Source: Nematopogon swammerdamellus
Lineage: Eukaryota > Arthropoda > Insecta > Lepidoptera > Adelidae
Assembly (NCBI GenBank): GCA_946902875.1
Contig: OX336351.1
Coordinates: 1,302,001 to 1,366,000 of the forward strand
Length of the DNA: 64,000 nucleotides
Direction: 5' to 3'
Part shown: one piece after another, positions 31,722-41,891 of the stretch
How positions within the stretch are numbered: the stretch's first letter is position 1
Layout of the letters: each line of letters opens with the position of its first letter
The notes under the pieces: generated by a model
The model's database searches: none
What the model was told of the DNA's origin: nothing
The model's input: the letters and a program-made list of their open reading frames with translations, nothing else
Position numbers and translations under genes: made by a program

Positions 31722-32053
31722 GTCAGCCTCGGTAGCTCAGTGATGCGATCGGTCGACTGTTATTAAGCAAAGCTGAGCGCGGTCAGTACTTGGTTGGGTG
31801 ACCGCTCGACCTTGGTTCGGATTCCACGTTAAACTGTTTCGACCGACGTTTCATTCAGTGCGGTGGTACCAACCCGGCCGGGATAAACCCTACCACCTAG
31901 TAATTAAGAATGTGAAGGGACCTACAGTTTAACGTGGAATCCGAACCACGGTCAGCCTCCAACGGTCGAGCGGTCACCCGTCCAAGAACTGACCGCGCTC
32001 AGCGTTGCTTAACAACAGTCCACCGAGCGCACCACTGAGCTACCAAGGCTGAC
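31722..32053. mobile_element. Head-facing pair of SINE-B copies forming an inverted repeat
   Basis: 31722-31836 (+) is a SINE-B head: GTCAGCCTCGGTAGCTCAG, 5S-like TTAAGCAAAGCTGAGCGCGG and TCAGTACTTGG, then box-B-like part. At 31837 it switches to the minus strand of another copy (TTTCGACCGACGTTTCATTC through GCTACCAAGGCTGAC at 32053). Both outer ends are 5' heads, so the whole block can fold on itself over about 100 bp. Neither copy has its tail. Confidence 0.8.
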
Positions 32054-32269
32054 AACTAATTTCTTCTAATTTCTAGAGAAGTTTCTTAACAGGGCCTCAA
32101 CGCGAAGCCGCTCAGAATGTGGTCCCGCCTTAGCCCAATGTGGTCCCGCCTTAGCCCAATGTTTTTTTTTTATTTTTTTTTTTATAGGCCGCCGGCGCTG
32201 GTGTCTGTGCCCAATACTTCAACGGAAGATCAAACACAGCCAATAACACCATTACTCGCGAAACCACGC
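32054..32269. other. Short tandem repeat and T-rich stretch
   Basis: ATGTGGTCCCGCCTTAGCCC occurs twice in tandem at about 32117-32158, and the same 20 bases again at 32431-32450 beside the LINE-T fragment. Function unknown. Confidence 0.5.
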
Positions 32270-32440
32270 TCAGAGAGGCGCCATGCCGGCTATGAGGCGG
32301 ACAAAAAGGTTGTCGTCTAATTTATTGACACGCCTTTTGAAGATTCCCAGGTTATAGGTGGTGGGGAACACACTCACCGGAAGACCGTTCCATATTTTCG
32401 CCGTTCGACACAGGAAAGATTTCGAAAAACGATGTGGTCC
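32270..32440 (-). pseudogene. LINE-T coding end, third copy
   Basis: Minus-strand frame with RFSKSFLCRTAKIWNGLPVS, VFPTTYNLGIFKRRVNKL and a short C-terminus ending in MAPL. Same protein end as at 1-343 but diverged. 5'-truncated; no frameshift within the piece. Confidence 0.75.
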
Positions 32441-32802
32441 CGCCTTAGCCCACTCGTGGCCCACGATATAACAAGGAATCGTTTAGCTGCCAAATTTAAT
32501 TTGGCACAGAGCTAACAAATATTCGCCCTGAAAAAAAAACCAGCTGCAAAAAAAAAACAAAAATTATACCACAAAAATATGATAAAAGACACTCGTCGCA
32601 TTTCCACCCCCCGACGCTCATTATTAATTTCCTACTCCAGATAATTTACGAGCCGGGTATAATTAAATACCCCACTTTGTGTCGCAGACAGCCGGACGAA
32701 TCCGAAGGACGCGTTACGCAAAAGTGTTCCAAAAGTATCGCGACCGCTGCGTTAGGGGTGAAGAAAGATTGTTTTATAATTTCGTTAAAATGTTATATAA
32801 TG
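32441..32802. other. No recognisable gene
   Basis: A/T-rich with short unassigned frames. Confidence 0.35.
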
Positions 32803-33143
32803 TCATTCTCGGTAGCTCAGCGGTGCGATCAGTACTTGGATGGGTGACCGCTCGACCGTTGGAGGCTGACCGTGGTTCGGATTTCACTTTAAACTATAGA
32901 TCCCTACCCTTGGTACCTTACTAGGTGGTAAGGTTTATCCCGACTGCGTTGGTACCACTGCACTGAACGAAACGTCGGTCGAAACGGCTATGTAAATATT
33001 TCGTGTTTTCCGTCCAGTTCAATGTAGCCGACATGAAGTGAAGGGAAGCACTGACATGGCACCTAGCGTTCACCCGGTGTTATATGCTGACATCACGGAT
33101 GTTGTAGGTGATGTAGCCAACCGTATTTGTTTCTAAAAAAAAT
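32803..33143 (+). mobile_element. SINE-B with internal head deletion
   Basis: CTCGGTAGCTCAGCGGTGCG jumps directly to GATCAGTACTTGGATGGG, losing the TTAAGCAACG part of the 5S-like module. Body and tail complete (TTTCTAAAAAAAAT). Confidence 0.88.
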
Positions 33144-33194
33144 CATAATAAGCTATGAATGTTACCATCATCCATGAATGTTACTTACTGACAT

Positions 33195-33385
33195 GTTTTT
33201 ATAGTAAGCGCGACATGTGGCGCCGAGCCACCCATACGGTGTCTGGCGACGCACATAGACATTCGGTCTCATGCGGGGGCTGAGAATGCCATGCCGGCCT
33301 GACAGCTGCCCATTCACGCCTCTCTTGAAGGACCCGAGACTGTACTTGGGGGGAAATATGCGGGCAGGGATTTATCGTGCTCTTA
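33195..33385 (-). repeat. Repeat H copy (LINE 3' end)
   Basis: GCGCCGAGCCACCCATACGG, CATGCGGGGGCTGAGAATGC, CATGCCGGCCTGACAG and AAGGACCCGAGACTGTACTT. The open minus-strand frame is in a shifted register, so the coding end is broken. Confidence 0.7.
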
Positions 33386-33707
33386 AAGTAACAACACAAA
33401 AACACTGATAAGAGACAACGCATAGAACATACACACAGTGATCTCTGATCTGTAATATTAGATAAACAACAACAAAGCTTTCTGATACATTACTTCGGAA
33501 AAAAAAACATGTCACCGATCAAATCAGCTTATAAGTTACTCAGCTCACAATGATTTTAATTTTTTTTTTTTTTTTTTTTATGAAAAGCGTCGTAACCGCG
33601 AGGTAGAGAGGAGAGTTGATTTGGTCTAATATATAATATAATAAAATGTGGTCGACTCACAACTTCACCGAACTTCCGCAAATAATTTCCTTTTCTTTTA
33701 TTTTATT
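33386..33707. other. No recognisable gene
   Basis: Includes a T-run of about 18 at 33562-33579. Otherwise nothing recognised. Confidence 0.35.
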
Positions 33708-34294
33708 TTTTTTATTTTTCTGGAAACTGACACGGTTGGCTACATCACCTACATCATCCGTGATGTCAGACCATAACACCGGGTGAACTAGGTGCCATGT
33801 TTATTGTTTATTAGCATCTATTGGCAGTACACTGCGCTCAGATTTGTCATATTTACATTGTAACATTCCGCCAGTTCGATTATCACAGCGAAGAAGAACT
33901 GACAAGAAACTTCACTGGAAATTTTTCAATGTCCACTTAGTCTATACAAAAATGTTTGCCACTGCCTAGACACGCATATGTGCTGATTTGTGACATGTCA
34001 GTGCTTCCCTTCGATCGTGCCGGCTACACTGAACTGGACGGAAAACGCGAACTATTTACATAGCCGTTTCGACCGAAGTATCATTCAGTGCTATGGTACC
34101 AACCCGGGCGGGTTGAACCCTACCACCGAGTAAGGTAGGAAGGGAAGGGACCTACAGTTTTAAGTGGAATCCGAACCACGGTCAGCCTCCAACGGTCGAG
34201 CGGTCACCCATCCAAGTACTGACCGCGCCCAGCGTCGCTTAACATTCAATAGCAACACAGTGGACTGTCTGCACCACTCACTATCGAGGCTGAC
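33708..34294 (-). mobile_element. SINE-B split by a Repeat D insertion
   Basis: Tail part 33708-33800 ends CTAGGTGCCATGT; the element resumes at CATGTCAGTGCTTCCCTTCG (33994) and runs to CTATCGAGGCTGAC. The CATGT on both sides of the insert is a 5-bp target duplication. The 5S-like head is complete but diverged. Confidence 0.85.
33801..33993. mobile_element. Repeat D, inserted in SINE-B
   Basis: TTATTGTTTATTAGCATCTA, ACACTGCGCTCAGATTTGTC, CAGTTCGATTATCACAGCGA and ACAAGAAACTTCACTGG. Other copies: 44924-45102, 52252-52405 and 56272-56450 (inverted). Retroposon or LINE 3' end suspected because of the A/T-rich ends and short target duplication. Confidence 0.75.
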
Positions 34295-34317
34295 GAGGAT
34301 GACTGATTATAATTTCT

Positions 34318-34475
34318 TTATTATTCATTCGTATGGTAGTACACGATGCTTGAATTTGTCCAATTTTGTTTAACCCGTTGGCTCTGGAGCAGTTAATATA
34401 AACCGCAAGAGCCGCTATTCAATCCGGTTCGATTACACTTACAAAGAAGAGCCGGCAAGAAACTTTGCAGAGGGT
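34318..34475 (+). repeat. Repeat E copy
   Basis: CGCTATTCAATCCGGTTCGA, ACAAAGAAGAGCCGGCAAGA and AACTTTGCAGAGGG match the copy at 21900. A small inverted piece (GTGTAATCGAACCGGATAGA) lies at 34920. Confidence 0.55.
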
Positions 34476-34694
34476 ACAATATATTTAACGTCTTCGATTA
34501 CAATACATTGTCCCTAACTACATAATAAATACAGCTTACATTGTTAAACTAAAGTTTTAAACTACAATTTGAGAGCTAGAATAAATATAGTTTAACCTTT
34601 AACTGCTGACGTGGTTTAACGGTACATAACTGCTAACGTGACGTCTCTCAGACGTATAAACATTTTGGGGTTTATTACCTAAACAATAATTTAA

Positions 34695-34890
34695 TTTTGA
34701 TATTTTTATTATTTGTTGTTATATCTGCCATTATAACACATATTCTGTGAAAATTTCAACGGGCTACCTATTACGGTTCAAAAGATACAGCCCTCGGGCA
34801 GACAGACGGACGGACGGACAGACAGACAGACAGACAGACGGCGTAGGCTTAGTAATAGGATCCCGTACCGGATACGGAATCCCAAAAATC
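34695..34890 (+). repeat. Repeat G 3' half
   Basis: TTATTTGTTGTTATATCTGC, GTGAAAATTTCAACGGGCTA, a GGACGGACAGACAGAC run, and TAGGATCCCGTACCGGATAC. The head is missing. Confidence 0.75.
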
Positions 34891-34951
34891 CTTTCAAAGT
34901 TTCTTTCCGGTTGTAGGTGGGTGTAATCGAACCGGATAGAACAAATTGTGA

Positions 34952-35255
34952 CAAGAATAGCCCCACTGCATCTCTCCCGGTGTATGTCGTAAAAGGCGAC
35001 TAAGGGATATGACTCCCTTCTTATATTACTAGGTGGTAGGGTTTAACCCGCCCGGGTTGTTACCACCGCACTGAATGAAAGGTCGGTCGAAACGGCTATG
35101 TAAATAGTTTGTGTTTTCCGTCCAGTTCAGTGTAGCCGGCACGATCGAAGGGAATCACTGACGTGGCACCAAGTTCATCCGGTGTTATGGGCTGACATCA
35201 CGGATGTTGTAGGTGATGTAGCCAACCGTGCCAGTTTCCATAAAAAAAAAAAAAA
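34952..35255 (+). mobile_element. SINE-C copy
   Basis: Alternative head (AAGAATAGCCCCACTGCATC, GTCGTAAAAGGCGACTAAGG) joined through ATATGACTCCCTTCTTATAT to the SINE-B body, tail CAGTTTCCATAAAAAAAAAA. The first part of the head (GTACCGTGTGGGG) is missing. Confidence 0.85.
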
Positions 35256-35312
35256 TTTGAGTGGCAGTCTAACTGCCATATTATGAATTACCAATAAACA
35301 AAACAATACAAT

Positions 35313-35347
35313 ATAGCCAACCGTGTCAGTTTCCATAAAAAAAAACA
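35313..35347 (+). repeat. SINE-B tail stub
   Basis: TAGCCAACCGTGTCAGTTTC and CATAAAAAAAA only; the shortest 5'-truncated copy in the window. Confidence 0.75.
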
Positions 35348-35790
35348 AAATAAACATAATAAATAAAATAATAAATAAATACAAATTTATAAATAAATAA
35401 ACCGATGCTTACCTAACCTAACTAACGAGTTTGAATACGTCGCTGGGCTCACATCCGTCATTAGCTCATCTGATCATCGCAACTTGCTGAACTAGGGTTC
35501 CGTCGTGCCGGCTGCACGGAAATATACGGAAGCCTGAAACGTGTGCACGCAGTGCGCACTCGACCGCTTAGTATTCCGAGCCGCGCGGAAGTGGAGGCAG
35601 GGGCGGACCATTACCTACGTTTTTGTAGCTTTATTTAAATTACACTTTTGATGCAAATTATGATTTTATGCCGGGCTTCCTCTGCGTTGTTTTTTGCTCT
35701 ACGGTCGAGTTCCCGCGGGGCTTTGGAGGCGAATTAAGTACCTATGTTGCAGAATAATCGAGAATCGAGATAGGTTTAATATTATATAAG
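35348..35790. other. No recognisable gene
   Basis: Simple AAATAAATA sequence at 35348-35400, then unassigned DNA. Confidence 0.35.
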
Positions 35791-36180
35791 GTGCTTCGTT
35801 AGTCTTGTCAAAAATTTCGGGAGGGTTACATACACACTCGAATAAACACTATACCTAAGAAAAAAACATATGTTTATAGGAGCATTTTTTCTCCTAACAA
35901 AAAAATTAAATCAAATAAGTAGCTGTAAAAATCAATCATAGTGACCTTGTGACTTACTTACAACAAACAGCTATTCTGCGTTTGAACATAGTACGGTCAT
36001 TGACCCCGTACAATGCAAGTTACCTACTGTTAAACAAACAGGTTAATGTTCAGGTAGCAAATATGTTTTGTTAAATTTCTCGAAAAGTAATGCTAAAAAC
36101 ATATAATTTTTTTTGCGTAACGTGTTTATTTGAGTGTGTATATGACCCTCCCGAAATTTTCGACAAGATTAACGAAGCAC
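35791..36180. mobile_element. Non-autonomous DNA transposon (MITE-like), about 60-bp terminal inverted repeats
   Basis: Left end GTGCTTCGTTAGTCTTGTC, AAAATTTCGGGAGGGTTACA, ACACACTCGAATAAACAC; the right end reads inward GTGCTTCGTTAATCTTGTC, GAAAATTTCGGGAGGGTCAT, ACACACTCAAATAAACAC. Flanks share TTATAT (35782-35787 and 36182-36187), a possible target duplication although the region is A/T-rich. 390 bp, no coding frame. Superfamily not determined. Confidence 0.85.
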
Positions 36181-36320
36181 GTTATATTTATTTTATAATT
36201 ATTTTATTTAAATAATTTAATTATGTGCGATACCGAATAAAATATTATATGTATAATAAGTCGATGTAATATAATTTATATAATATATGTTTATAAATAC
36301 CCATAATTCTTAATTCACTT

Positions 36321-36641
36321 CTTTTTATGGATACTGACACGTTTGGCTACATCAGCTACAACATCCGTGATGTCAGCCCATAACATCGGGTGAACTAGGT
36401 GCGATGTCAGTGCTTCCCTTCGGTCGTGCCGGCTACACTGAACTGGACGGAAAACACAAACTAATTACATAGCTGTTTCGACCGACGACGACGTTTCATT
36501 CAGTGCGGTGGTATCAACCCGACCGGGATAAACCCTACCATCTAGCAATGTAAGAAGGGAAGGGACCTACAGGAACCACGGTCAGCCTCCAAAGGTAGAG
36601 CGGTCACCCATCCAATAATTGACCACGCCCAGGGTTGCTAA
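36321..36641 (-). mobile_element. SINE-B copy
   Basis: ATGGATACTGACACGTTTGG to AATTGACCACGCCCAGGGTTG, ending inside the 5S-like module. Part of the box-B region is deleted (ACCTACAGGAACCACGG). Confidence 0.85.
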
Positions 36642-36702
36642 ATAGGTAATTAGGTATACAAGCTTAACTCACTTAAAGTTATAGGATGTCCGTGTGTGTA
36701 TG

Positions 36703-37155
36703 TGTACCGTGTGGGGTCGGTATTGTACCGTGTGGGGTCGGTACTTAAAAAGAATAGCCCCACTGCATCTCTCCCCGTCGCATGTCGTAAAAGTCGACTA
36801 AGGGATCGTCAGCCTCGGCAGCTCAGTGGTGCGGTCAGTTATTGGATGGGTGACCGCCCGACCGTTGGAGGCTGACCGTGGTTCGGATTCCACGTTAAAC
36901 TGTAGGTCCCTTCCCTTCTTACCTTACTGGGTGGTAGGGTTTATCCCGGCCGGGTTGGTACCACCGCACTGAGCGAAACGTCGGTCGAAACGGCTATGTA
37001 AATAGTTCGTGTTTTCCGCCCAGTTCAGTGTAGCCGGCGCGAAATGAAGGGAAGCACTGACATAGCACCTAGTTCACCCGGTGTTATGGGCTGACATCAC
37101 GGATGTTGTAGGTGATGCAGCCAACCGTGTCAGTTTCCATAAAAAAAAAAAAAAA
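36703..37155 (+). mobile_element. C-type head joined to a complete SINE-B (composite)
   Basis: 36703-36807 is the alternative head with its duplicated GTACCGTGTGGGGTCGGTA start. At 36808 a SINE-B head begins (GTCAGCCTCGGCAGCTCAG), its 5S-like part shortened to GCGGTCAGTTATTGGATGGG, then body and a 15-A tail. Both heads are therefore in line before one body. Confidence 0.85.
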
Positions 37156-37363
37156 CGATCAAGCGATGTACGATTTCTCTGGTAGTGAATCGCCCACTAG
37201 TACTTACTGTATTTCGTCGCATTTGGCTTACAAAGAGAGTGTTGTAGGTGGTAGAGCTTTAGTCGGTAGGGATCTATGTAGATAATTTTTAAAAAACTGT
37301 TATACTCTCATCCCCAGATATAAATTTGCTACTTCGACTCTCAGCACTTATATTCTTTGCTTT

Positions 37364-37735
37364 GTCAGCCTCTGTAGCTCAGTAGTGCGGCCGGTCGACT
37401 GTTATTAGCAACCCTGGGTGCGGTCAGTACTTGGATGGGTGACCGCTTGACCGTTGGAGGCTGACCGTGGTCCGGATTCCACGTTAAATGTAGGTCCCTT
37501 CCCTTCTTACCTTACTAGGTGGTAGGGTTTATCCCGGCCGGGTTGGTACCACCGCACTGAACGAAACGTCGTCGGTCGAAACGGCTGTGTAGATAGTTCG
37601 TTTTTTCCGTTCAGGAGTGTTAAGTCGACATGAAATGAAGGAAAGCACTGACATGGCACTTAGTTCACCCGGTGTTATTGGCTGACATCAGGGATGTTGG
37701 AGGTGATGTAGTCAACCGTGTCAATTTCCATAAAT
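37364..37735 (+). mobile_element. SINE-B, full-length reference copy (tRNA/5S chimeric SINE)
   Basis: Order: GTCAGCCTCTGTAGCTCAGT (tRNA-like box A), 5S-rRNA-like segment 37404-37446 (ATTAGCAACCCTGGGTGCGG, TCAGTACTTGGATGGGTGAC), GGAGGCTGAC at 37456-37465 (pairs with the first nine bases), box-B-like hairpin 37466-37483 (CGTGG, CCACG), then the body with GGTTGGTACCACCGCACTGA and a tail CAATTTCCATAAA. The 5S-like part corresponds to the internal control region (box A, intermediate element, box C) of 5S rRNA genes, as I recall it for insects. Non-coding Pol III retroposon mobilised by LINE enzymes. Confidence 0.9.
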
Positions 37736-38239
37736 TATATATACGTATATATTATACATGGTAGGTACGTGTACATTATTTAAATAATTATGTTCTGTTA
37801 TAACTTGGAAACGACTTAACCGATTTACAAACGGCTTTGGCAAATATTTCGGGATAGTTACCAACACTAAATAAAGTGTGGAAAATTACAGCACAACATT
37901 GACCACCACGCTTAGCATTTGAGCATTTTAACTTAATTTACTCCTTGGTTCTTCTTTGCTATTCTTTATTTATGTCAAAAGAATATTCATTGCGTAGAAA
38001 TTAATTACAACTATAGGTAAATATAAAAAAGTCAATATTGGTATAAAATAAACAGAATAAATACCATAAGAAAAATACATCTTAATTGTCAATAAAAATC
38101 AAATTATTAACAAACAAACAAAACATTTATGATTTAGGCAATAATAGATCTCCAAATAAATTATCCAAGATATAAAAGAAAGTATTTCAAATTTACGCTT
38201 CAAATCATCATAATAATTTTATACAATCAAAATAAATTA
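37736..38239. other. No gene; Repeat I remnant near 37855-37925
   Basis: AAATTACAGCACAACATTGA and CCACCACGCTTAGCATTTG resemble the middle of Repeat I. The rest is A/T-rich. Confidence 0.4.
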
Positions 38240-38645
38240 TGTCAAGAGGCCCGATGGTATCACCCTAGTGCCATGGGCTAAGGGTAGGTCTTTGATGTGG
38301 GGTGGGACGCCACTTGTGTCGACACATTGGCTCCAAGTCACGTTCGGGCTCTCTTCAAGAGCGGCTGGCGCGGTGGCGGCTTGGGCGGAGAGCCTCAAAC
38401 GCAACAAATATAGAAATATCATTCAAGATTTCGAATTTGTTGCGTTTGCGGTTGAAACCCTCGCCTCGGTTCGTGGAGCAGTGAAGCCAAAAGCTTCTTG
38501 AAGAAGCTTGGCTCTCTGCTGGTGGACGTAACCTGGCGTCCCGCAATCAAGGGTCTACTTCATTCAAAGGGTAAGTCTTACCATCCAGCGGGGTAATGCC
38601 GCAAGTGTTCTGGGAACATTTGAAAAGACCCCTTTTGATGGTTGT
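38240..38645 (+). pseudogene. LINE-U coding end, second copy, frameshifted
   Basis: GWDATCVDTLAPSH-like reading near 38300 in one frame, then AWAESLKRNKYRNIIQDFEF and VAFAVETL in another, and finally [18 protein letters not shown] around 38590-38637 in a third. Same C-terminus family as 28681-28977. Multiple frameshifts; dead. Confidence 0.7.
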
Positions 38646-38759
38646 TTGTTAGGTATGTATTCTTTAGTTAATAGTATTCCTTTTTTATATTTTATGAAAA
38701 TAATTTCGAATAAGTTTAGAGTCGTTATGTCATATTAAAAATACGAATAAAGAAGGATA

Positions 38760-38925
38760 ACACACACGCTTAATCCCGACAATCGGGGTAAGCAGAGTAA
38801 TCGGTGTTGTGCTGCAAGAACTCTGGTAAATTACAGCACACCACGTTTCGCACATTATTGGAACCACGGACCCACCTGCTGCACGACTCGGTGGAAGTAC
38901 CGTGCCAAGAGTAATATTACTAATA
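38760..38925. repeat. Repeat I copy (short)
   Basis: ATCCCGACAATCGGGGTAAG, CAGAGTAATCGG, GTGCTGCAAGAACTCTGGTA and ACCCACCTGCTGCACGACTC, shared with 40415-40730 and 42275-42480. Confidence 0.7.
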
Positions 38926-39881
38926 GTAGGTATAGGGAGGGTCCTTTTTGTAGGACGCTTTGGAGCCAGTGTCCACAATTGACCCCAAACTTGTGCCATC
39001 GAGCGTTCGAGCAAGCGACCCGTCGTGTCGATAGTTCACTAAGTGATCTTAGAATCCCCCAATAATAACCCGAGTGACCGCGACGAGTCATCAAAGCCCG
39101 CCGATCGCCTCCCACGGCTGGCCATGAATTAATTATGTCGAGAACAATTCAAGTCTTGGAATTCCTGCAAACTTGAAACAATACAGCGTATACAAAACAA
39201 TTCGAAAGATTCAAAAGGACAAGATGCAGCGCTAACGAAAGGTTAGTGACGTCTCAGATTGGCATGGTTGCAAAGCAAGCACTTAAGACGAGACGCGAGT
39301 TAACTTTCTCCATACAAAATCGTCTTTCGGCATTTGTTTTCTAGGCCCCTAAACCTTATCAGATTTTTACAATTGTTTTTCTATTTTCGGATAGTCCTAT
39401 CTACGTTCCTGTAATTTTTTTGTTTAGATGAAATATACCTACAACACCGGAGCTAAAAAAAATATTTCGACCAAAAAAAAATTTTTTTTTCGATGTCATG
39501 AAGTTCATTAAGCTTTATTGAGTATTGAGTCACCATCACTTATATTATATTATTCAAACTTGAAATTTAACTTTTATATTTATTATATTTTTTCTCTGTT
39601 TTGCATTTACCTTCTGTGACTGTATCCTTTTCACTAGCGTTCGCCATCTTTTATTTGTACTAAGACATAGAGAATGGGCAGTGGAGTTGAAATAACGGTA
39701 TTCATTTATTCATCAGAGTCTGAAAATGTTATCAAAACATTCGAAAGTTTGAAATTAGAATTCCATCGCGTGCCTACGCAGCGCGAGAATGAAGATGACG
39801 TCATCGGCGTCGAATCCGTTTCATGCTAAGAGAGAAGAGTCAGTGAGGGCCGATTCACCGCACCTTCGGCTAAAATTTAGC
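38926..39881. other. No recognisable gene
   Basis: Two overlapping minus-strand frames at 38730-39115 have no domain signature and partly cover Repeat I. Nothing else recognised. Confidence 0.35.
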
Positions 39882-40197
39882 TTTTTTTTTTATGAAAACT
39901 GACACGGCTGGGGCTACAATCATCTACAACATCCGTGATGTCGGCCCATAACACCGGGTGAACTAGGTGCCGTGTCATGTTCTTCCCTTCATTTCATGTA
40001 GGCTACACTGAACTGAACGGTAAACACGAACTATTTACAGACGTTTCGCCCGACGTTTAATTAAACCTTACGGTGGGATAAACCTTACCACCTAATAAGG
40101 TAAGAAGGAAAGGGACCTACAGATTTACGTGGAATGAATGAAACCACGGTCAGCCTCCAACGGTCCAGCGGTCACCCATCCAAGTACTGACCGCGCC
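39882..40197 (-). mobile_element. SINE-B copy
   Basis: Poly-T, ATGAAAACTGACACGGCTGG to CCAAGTACTGACCGCGCC; stops in the 5S-like module. Body has a deletion near 40035-40075. Confidence 0.85.
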
Positions 40198-40414
40198 GAC
40201 CGCTTTCGTTCCGTTTGTAGTTTTGGATAAAGCGAGATAAGAAAGTGTGATTCTACGTTCCAATTCGTGCTTAGAGAGATAGCAGGCACAAAAGTCTAGT
40301 AAGTTTATCTCCCTCGGTGTCGAGCCTAAAATGTCAGGGGCGAGCAGTTCCTTTTCACTATCTCTTTTACAATACGACGAAAGCCTCTTCAATCTTCTAC
40401 AAAACATACATACA

Positions 40415-40730
40415 TACCACGCGCTGTGTTCCGACTATCCGGGTAAGCAGAGTAATCAGTGTGGTGCTGCAAGTGCTCTTGTAAATTGCAGCACAACGCC
40501 GATCACCACGCTTAGTAATGTATTAGCACAAGATAACTGTCAAACAGCAAGTGAGGCACGGAGACCCACCTGCTGCATGACTCGGTGGAAGGACCGTTCC
40601 AAGGTGAGAGGTGACAATCCTGTTGCCCTTTGGCACGACACCTTGTCCTTATCCCTTAGTCGCATTTTACGACATTCACGGGGAGAGATGCAGTGAGGCC
40701 ATTGTTTTTAAGTACCGGCCCCACACCGTC
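40415..40730 (-). repeat. Repeat I, longest copy; its end is the C-type SINE head
   Basis: On the plus strand: GTTCCGACTATCCGGGTAAG, GTGCTGCAAGTGCTCTTG, CCTGCTGCATGACTCGGTGG, CTTTGGCACGACACCTTGTC, then CGCATTTTACGACATTCACG, GGGAGAGATGCAGTGAGGCC and TACCGGCCCCACACCGTC. The last 85 bp are the complement of the head used in C-type SINEs, which shows where that head came from. Confidence 0.75.
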
Positions 40731-40804
40731 TTCAAAACCCTCATTGGAAAATAAGACATATTACAGAAAATAGTTTTAGATGAATTTTCCAATGTTGAAT
40801 AGAT

Positions 40805-41080
40805 TTTTTTTTATAGTAAGCGACATGTGGCCTCGTGCCACCCATAAGGTGTGTAGCGATGCCCATTGACATTCGGTAGCATGCGGGGGCTGCGAATGCC
40901 ATGCCGGCCTGACAGGTGCCCATTCACGCCTCTCTTGAAGGACCCGAGACTATACTTGGGAGGAAATATGTAGGCAGGGAGAGCGTTCCAGAGCTTACCA
41001 GTTCTGTGGAGGAAGGATCTTCAGAACCGATTGCTACGCATCCGCGATAAATCCAGCGTATAGTGATGCAATCTCAGCCC
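40805..41080 (-). pseudogene. Repeat H, longest copy: LINE 3' end
   Basis: GTGCCACCCATAAGGTGTG, ATGCGGGGGCTGCGAATGCC, AGGACCCGAGACTATACTTG and GAGCGTTCCAGAGCTTACCA. On the minus strand the segment resembles the usual end of a LINE polyprotein (a W-x-x-LP-x-x-FP-like region followed by a Gly/Arg-rich end), but frames are broken. Read with caution. Confidence 0.55.
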
Positions 41081-41891
41081 AGTGTGCGTTGTACGGACGT
41101 GGAAAGTGTGACGAAACGTGTGCCGGTTGTTCATAAAACAAAAATACAAACAAAATGTACAAAAATATTAAATACAAAATGTTGACGTGGCCTCGCCCAG
41201 GGGTTATTTTCAATGAAAACTGAACTGGCAGAACCATTATTATCCATTCCAAACATTTTCATCAAAAGAGGTCTCCTCTGCGAAATGCGCACATAAAAAA
41301 GATGATTACCCTTCGCAGAATCTTACCTCAGCTAATATTTGGGCACAAAAGCATTCATTGTTTCATCCTAAAATGCCTTAGACATAATTTCACCCTTAAA
41401 ATGCCCTCCCGTTTGATGCTTTCATCTCTGAAAAAAATAATGTAAAAGGCAAATCGAGACAGGGAAAATGGCCGAAAGAATTCTATTCATTTTGCTGAAA
41501 GCCATCTTGAGAGGCGATTTGGTAGAGTACCTGCCTACCAGGAACACTGAACTTATAATACTAGCACGCCAGAATGGACTTACAAAAATGACCTGTTTTA
41601 GCATTGAAAATGGTTATTCAATCGCTGCAGTAGGGTACCCGTTTCAACAAAAAAGTGCGACAGGGGCCTAGCGTCCTCAATTATTAAGATGGAGAAATGA
41701 AAATTGTATCAAAATATGTGTTATTAAAAGGTCTTCAATACTACAAATGTAGAATACTAAAAATGTTTTTGAAAAATTTAATAACTAATACACTAAAACT
41801 AATCTAAAATCTATATTAAGAAAACCCTGAAAAAAATTAATTTCTGAAAAGTCTGCCGAAGCCCCGTCTCTGCCGACACCAAGTTTACCCA

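Noticed and set aside
37404..37446. 5S rRNA gene
   Set aside because: Only the internal promoter region matches; the rest of 5S is absent and the segment recurs in every SINE-B.
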